From positions 1,538,823-1,602,822 of the forward strand of contig NZ_CP085327.1 in the NCBI RefSeq assembly GCF_020614375.1: a stretch of 64,000 nucleotides of DNA, written 5' to 3'. Each line of letters starts with the position of its first letter. Position 1 is the stretch's first letter. The stretch comes from Haladaptatus salinisoli (GTDB lineage: Archaea; Halobacteriota; Halobacteria; Halobacteriales; Haladaptataceae). The position numbers and the translations under genes were made by a program. The notes below the pieces were generated by a model, which was not told where the DNA came from, searched no databases, and saw only the letters and a program-made list of their open reading frames with translations. Shown here piece by piece: positions 61,264 to 64,000 of the stretch.

Positions 61264-62181
61264 TCAAACTTTGCGGCTCCGGAAGTAGCAGTCGAAATCG
61301 AGGGTGTGGCTGTACGACCCCGATTCGACCTGGATGGTCGCGTGGTCGATGTCGAATCGGTCGGCGAGTTCGGATTGGCAGTGCCGAAGCACCGCGTCGG
61401 GGTCGACGTCGTCTTCGACCACGACGTGCGCCGAGAGGGCGTGTTTCGTCGAACTGATCGACCAGACGTGAACGTCGTGGGCCTCCACGACGCCCGGCAG
61501 GTCGGCGAGGTACTCGCGCACCTCGTCCACCGCGATGCCGGACGGCGTGCCCTGCAGGAGGATGTTCAAGCTCTCCGCGAACAGGTCCTTCGCGGAGTAG
61601 ACCACCAGCGCGGCGACGGCGAGGGCGAACAGCGGGTCGAGCAGGAGGAAATCGGTGAACGCGAGCGCGATACCGACGGCGATGGCGGCCACGCTCCCGG
61701 CGGCGTCGGCGAGCAGGTGGAGGAACGCCCCTTCGACGTTCAACACCTCGCGGTGGCCCGACAGCGCCCACGCCGCGGCGAGGTTCGCCGCCAGTCCGAG
61801 GACGCCCACGACGACGACCAGTTCGGCGTCCACCGGTTGCGGGTTCCGAAAGCGGCGGAGCGCGTCGAAGAGTACGTAGCCGACCGCGACGAGCAGGAGG
61901 AGTCCGTTGCCGAGCGCCCCGAGCACCTCCGCGCGCTGGTAGCCGTAGGTTCGCTTGGCGTCGGCGGGACGGGCCGAAATCCACGCCGCCGCGAGCGCGA
62001 GGCCGAGGCTGGCGCTGTCGGCGAACATGTGAACCGCGTCCGCGAGGAGGGTGAGCGACCCGCTGTAGACGGCCCCGAGGAGTTCGACGACGAGGAAGAC
62101 GGTGTTGATGGCCAGCGCGAGCGTCAGCGCGCGAACGCTGGCGTCGCCGCGGTCGTGGCCGGCGTCGTGGTCGTGGGCCAT
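61264..62181 (-). CDS. CDF-family zinc exporter
   Basis: A 305-aa cation diffusion facilitator with six helices and a cytosolic C-terminal domain. Transport-site motifs HMFAD (in LLADAVHMFADSASLGLAL) and HLLADAAGSVAAI give the HD-HD arrangement of zinc CDFs. The N-terminus MAHDHDAGHDRGDAS is His/Asp-rich, a common zinc-sensing tail. The ATG at 62181 starts this tail; the longer ORF is Pro-rich noise. The C-terminal domain has VEAHDVHVWSISSTKHALSA and QVESGSYSHTLDFDCYF. It should export zinc or similar metals and lies between the metzincin gene and a small lipoprotein gene, all read leftwards. Confidence 0.92.
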   Translation of the reverse strand: MAHDHDAGHDRGDASVRALTLALAINTVFLVVELLGAVYSGSLTLLADAVHMFADSASLGLALAAAWISARPADAKRTYGYQRAEVLGALGNGLLLLVAVGYVLFDALRRFRNPQPVDAELVVVVGVLGLAANLAAAWALSGHREVLNVEGAFLHLLADAAGSVAAIAVGIALAFTDFLLLDPLFALAVAALVVYSAKDLFAESLNILLQGTPSGIAVDEVREYLADLPGVVEAHDVHVWSISSTKHALSAHVVVEDDVDPDAVLRHCQSELADRFDIDHATIQVESGSYSHTLDFDCYFRSRKV

Positions 62182-62283
62182 CGGCGGAGGGTACGGGGCG
62201 CAGCTTAACAGTAGTGGCGGCAATCGGAAGAGGACTCGGCGGTTGGCGGCGCGATGCGGTAGTCGGCGACCGAATCGGCGAAC

Positions 62284-62808
62284 TCAGCAGATGGCGTAGA
62301 CGACTTGAACCCCGTCGTCCCGAACCGTCACGTGAGCACTGCCGTAACATTTGCTCGTCCGGATGGTCGCGCAGCCACGGCGCGGCGAGTTCGTCGTGGG
62401 GGCTCCGGTCGTCGCAGAGTCGACCAGTTCGCCGCAGACGGAGAACGCCTCGACGCCGTCGGGGTCGGCCTGCTTCAGATTGTACGCGCGGACGCCGCCT
62501 CCCGACGAGAGTTCGTGCGTCTCGTCGTACGCCGTCTCGCCGGTCTCCTCCCGGACGACTCGGAGGCGGACGACTCTAGCATCGTCGCTCTCGTTCCGGA
62601 GGGTGATCGCGTGGTCGGGATCGGGCGTGTTCGAGGCCGCGGACAGCCAATCGTCGGTCGTCGTCTCGTCGACGGCGGTCGTGTCGTCGGACGTGGTCGT
62701 GTCGTCGGTGCCCGGCCCGCCGATACCGGTCGGGTCGCTCACGCACCCGGCGGTTACCAACGCGCCCCCGATAGCGGCGAGGACGGAGCGGCGTTTCGGT
62801 TCGTGCAT
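62284..62808 (-). CDS. Small Tat-type lipoprotein, function unknown
   Basis: A 174-aa protein. The N-terminus PKRRSVLAAIGGALVTAGCV has twin Arg and a lipobox with Cys22. A Thr/Asp-rich linker (about 28-53) precedes a globular domain of about 120 residues with beta-strand character (DHAITLRNESDDARVVRLRV) and four cysteines (VCGEL, GCATI, KCYG and the final C), which may form two disulfides. No known family is recognised. It probably sits on the outer membrane face. It lies between the CDF and P-type ATPase genes on the same strand. Confidence 0.65.
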   Translation of the reverse strand: MHEPKRRSVLAAIGGALVTAGCVSDPTGIGGPGTDDTTTSDDTTAVDETTTDDWLSAASNTPDPDHAITLRNESDDARVVRLRVVREETGETAYDETHELSSGGGVRAYNLKQADPDGVEAFSVCGELVDSATTGAPTTNSPRRGCATIRTSKCYGSAHVTVRDDGVQVVYAIC

Positions 62809-62900
62809 ACGCCGTGAAAATTCGCGCTCGGGAATAAGTCTTCTATAGGTTCAAACGGCTCTTTGCGTTACGTCGACGGAGGCGAACCGACGGCGGGGTT

Positions 62901-64000
62901 TCACTCGTCGTCGGGACTGACGCCGGCCAACCGCATCGCGTTGCTCGTCACGCCGAGGCTCATGCCCATGTCGCCGACGACGATGGCGTGGACGACGGTG
63001 ACGAGGCCGAGCGGCGCGCCGACCGCGAGCACCGCCTTCACCGCGAGACTCGTCCAGATGTTCTGGCGGATGACGCGATTGGCCTTCCGGGCGAGATTCC
63101 GCAGGTAGGGAAGTTTTCCGAGGTCGTCGCCCATCAGCGCCACGTCGGCCGTCTCGATGGCGGTGTCGGTGCCCGCCGCGCCCATGGCGATGCCGACCGT
63201 CGCGGCGGCCATCGCGGGGGCGTCGTTGATGCCGTCGCCGACCATCGCGACGCCGCCGTCGGCGAGTTCCTCGACGGCGGCGACCTTCTCCTCCGGCAGG
63301 AGTTCGGCGCGGTACTCGTCCACGCCGACCCGCTCCGCGATGGTGCGTGCGGTTCCCTCGTTGTCGCCCGTGAGCATGACCACGCGGGAGACGCCGAGGT
63401 CGCGGAGGCGCGCGACCGCCTCGCCGGCACCGTCGCGCACCTCGTCCGCGACGGCGACGACCCCCTCCAGTTCGTCCTCCGTGCCGACGATGACCACGGT
63501 CTTTCCGTCCCGCTGGAAGCGCGGGACGACCTCCGAGAGCAGGTCGAGGCAGTCGTCCCGACCGTCGCAGATGCTCTCGGTTTCGAGCGAGTCCCCGTCC
63601 GCCTCCTCGCCGACCACCATCCCGCCGTCCGTCGTCAGGTGGGTGTGTTCGAGGTCGAAGCCCAACTCGGCGAAGAGCGCCGGTTTCCCGGCGTAGTGGG
63701 TCGCGCCGTCCAGGTCGGCGCGGACGCCCTTCCCCGTCAGGCTCTCGAAGTCGGACACCTCGCTCTCCTCGACGCCCCGCTCGCGGGCGTAGTCGACGAT
63801 GGACTCCGCGATGGGGTGCTCGCTCCGGTGTTCGAGGCTGCGGGCGCACCCGAGCACGTCGTCCTCGTCGTTTCCGTTGAGCGGAACGACGTCGGTGACG
63901 GTCAGTTCCCCTTTCGTCAGCGTCCCGGTCTTGTCGAGGGCCACGGCGTCGAGTTCGCCCATCGCTTCGAGGTGGTCGCCGCCCTTGACGAGGACCCCGT
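62901..64000 (-). CDS. P1B-type heavy-metal ATPase (Zn/Cd-type), C-terminal part
   Basis: The 3' 366 codons of a gene continuing past the right edge. The phosphorylation motif DKTGTLTKGE, the nucleotide-binding domain (SLEHRSEHPIAESIV; ESLTGKGVRADLDG), MLTGDNEGTARTIA and MVGDGINDAPAMAAA are all present, as are the last two helices. The last helix carries DMGMSLGVTSNAMRL; the D-x-G there matches the Zn/Cd/Pb subgroup (ZntA), not the copper one (which has M..SS). A metal-binding N-terminal domain cannot be assessed. A zinc efflux role fits the neighbouring CDF exporter and the upstream ZnuABC-like importer. Confidence 0.93.
   Translation of the reverse strand, partial: GVLVKGGDHLEAMGELDAVALDKTGTLTKGELTVTDVVPLNGNDEDDVLGCARSLEHRSEHPIAESIVDYARERGVEESEVSDFESLTGKGVRADLDGATHYAGKPALFAELGFDLEHTHLTTDGGMVVGEEADGDSLETESICDGRDDCLDLLSEVVPRFQRDGKTVVIVGTEDELEGVVAVADEVRDGAGEAVARLRDLGVSRVVMLTGDNEGTARTIAERVGVDEYRAELLPEEKVAAVEELADGGVAMVGDGINDAPAMAAATVGIAMGAAGTDTAIETADVALMGDDLGKLPYLRNLARKANRVIRQNIWTSLAVKAVLAVGAPLGLVTVVHAIVVGDMGMSLGVTSNAMRLAGVSPDDE

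Overview
The window looks like chromosomal DNA from a halophilic archaeon (class Halobacteria); I cannot fix the genus. The evidence is the very high GC content, strongly acidic proteins, twin-arginine signals on nearly all exported proteins, a PGF-CTERM tail, many haloarchaea-specific families (DUF5809/DUF5810, DUF5789, DUF7344-like, amphi-Trp, small CxxC zinc ribbons) and AT-rich TATA boxes about 27-32 nt before start codons, the pattern of leaderless transcripts. Long antisense ORFs are GC-driven shadows and are left out.

Layout. 0-20 kb: end of an M20 peptidase, M32 carboxypeptidase, geranylgeranyl-reductase-family flavoprotein, DUF7344-like regulator, UvrA, ABC exporter, LURP-one-like protein, SDR, UspA, ROK sugar kinase, surface-anchored LVIVD protein, 2-hydroxyacid dehydrogenase, a NUDIX-eIF2B fusion, PQQ-propeller lipoprotein, YfcE-like phosphoesterase, and the overlapping F420 pair cofE-mer. 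20-25 kb: a MoxR / DUF58 / transglutaminase operon, then aIF1. 25-34 kb: rhodanese, two tandem NUDIX hydrolases, RimI, the DUF5810-DUF5809 pair, a DtxR-type regulator, aconitase, a His-rich RHH-like protein, a bactofilin-like protein, dCTP deaminase/dUTPase and a Tat-exported subtilase. 34-42.6 kb: a 33-aa zinc microprotein, a decayed HTH gene, a lone trpB, FAD-Rieske oxidoreductase, alkaline-phosphatase-fold enzyme, MATE exporter, amphi-Trp protein and small regulators.

43.1-48.2 kb has visibly lower GC and holds a two-TM ion channel, an HTH-PAS histidine kinase and small zinc-ribbon proteins. It abuts the 3' end of a tRNA-Arg(CCG) whose terminal sequence is duplicated 110 bp away, so it may be an old integrated segment. 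48.3-53.4 kb: membrane-anchored ferredoxin, methyltransferase, 6-phosphogluconate dehydrogenase, a frameshifted membrane-protein gene and a CPA2 antiporter with its TrkA-C subunit. 53.4-56.1 kb: valS behind a structured leader that encodes a valine-rich 10-codon peptide. 56.2-64 kb is rich in metal handling: a ZnuABC-like importer whose TATA box is bracketed by a long inverted repeat, an M29 aminopeptidase, a metzincin lipoprotein with a degenerate second copy of its own catalytic half, a CDF zinc exporter, a small lipoprotein and the end of a Zn/Cd-type P1B ATPase.

The observations I rate highest are the duplicated metzincin/pseudo-metzincin, the valS leader, the operator-like palindrome of the zinc importer, and the helically phased CTCACA triplet before the bactofilin-like gene.
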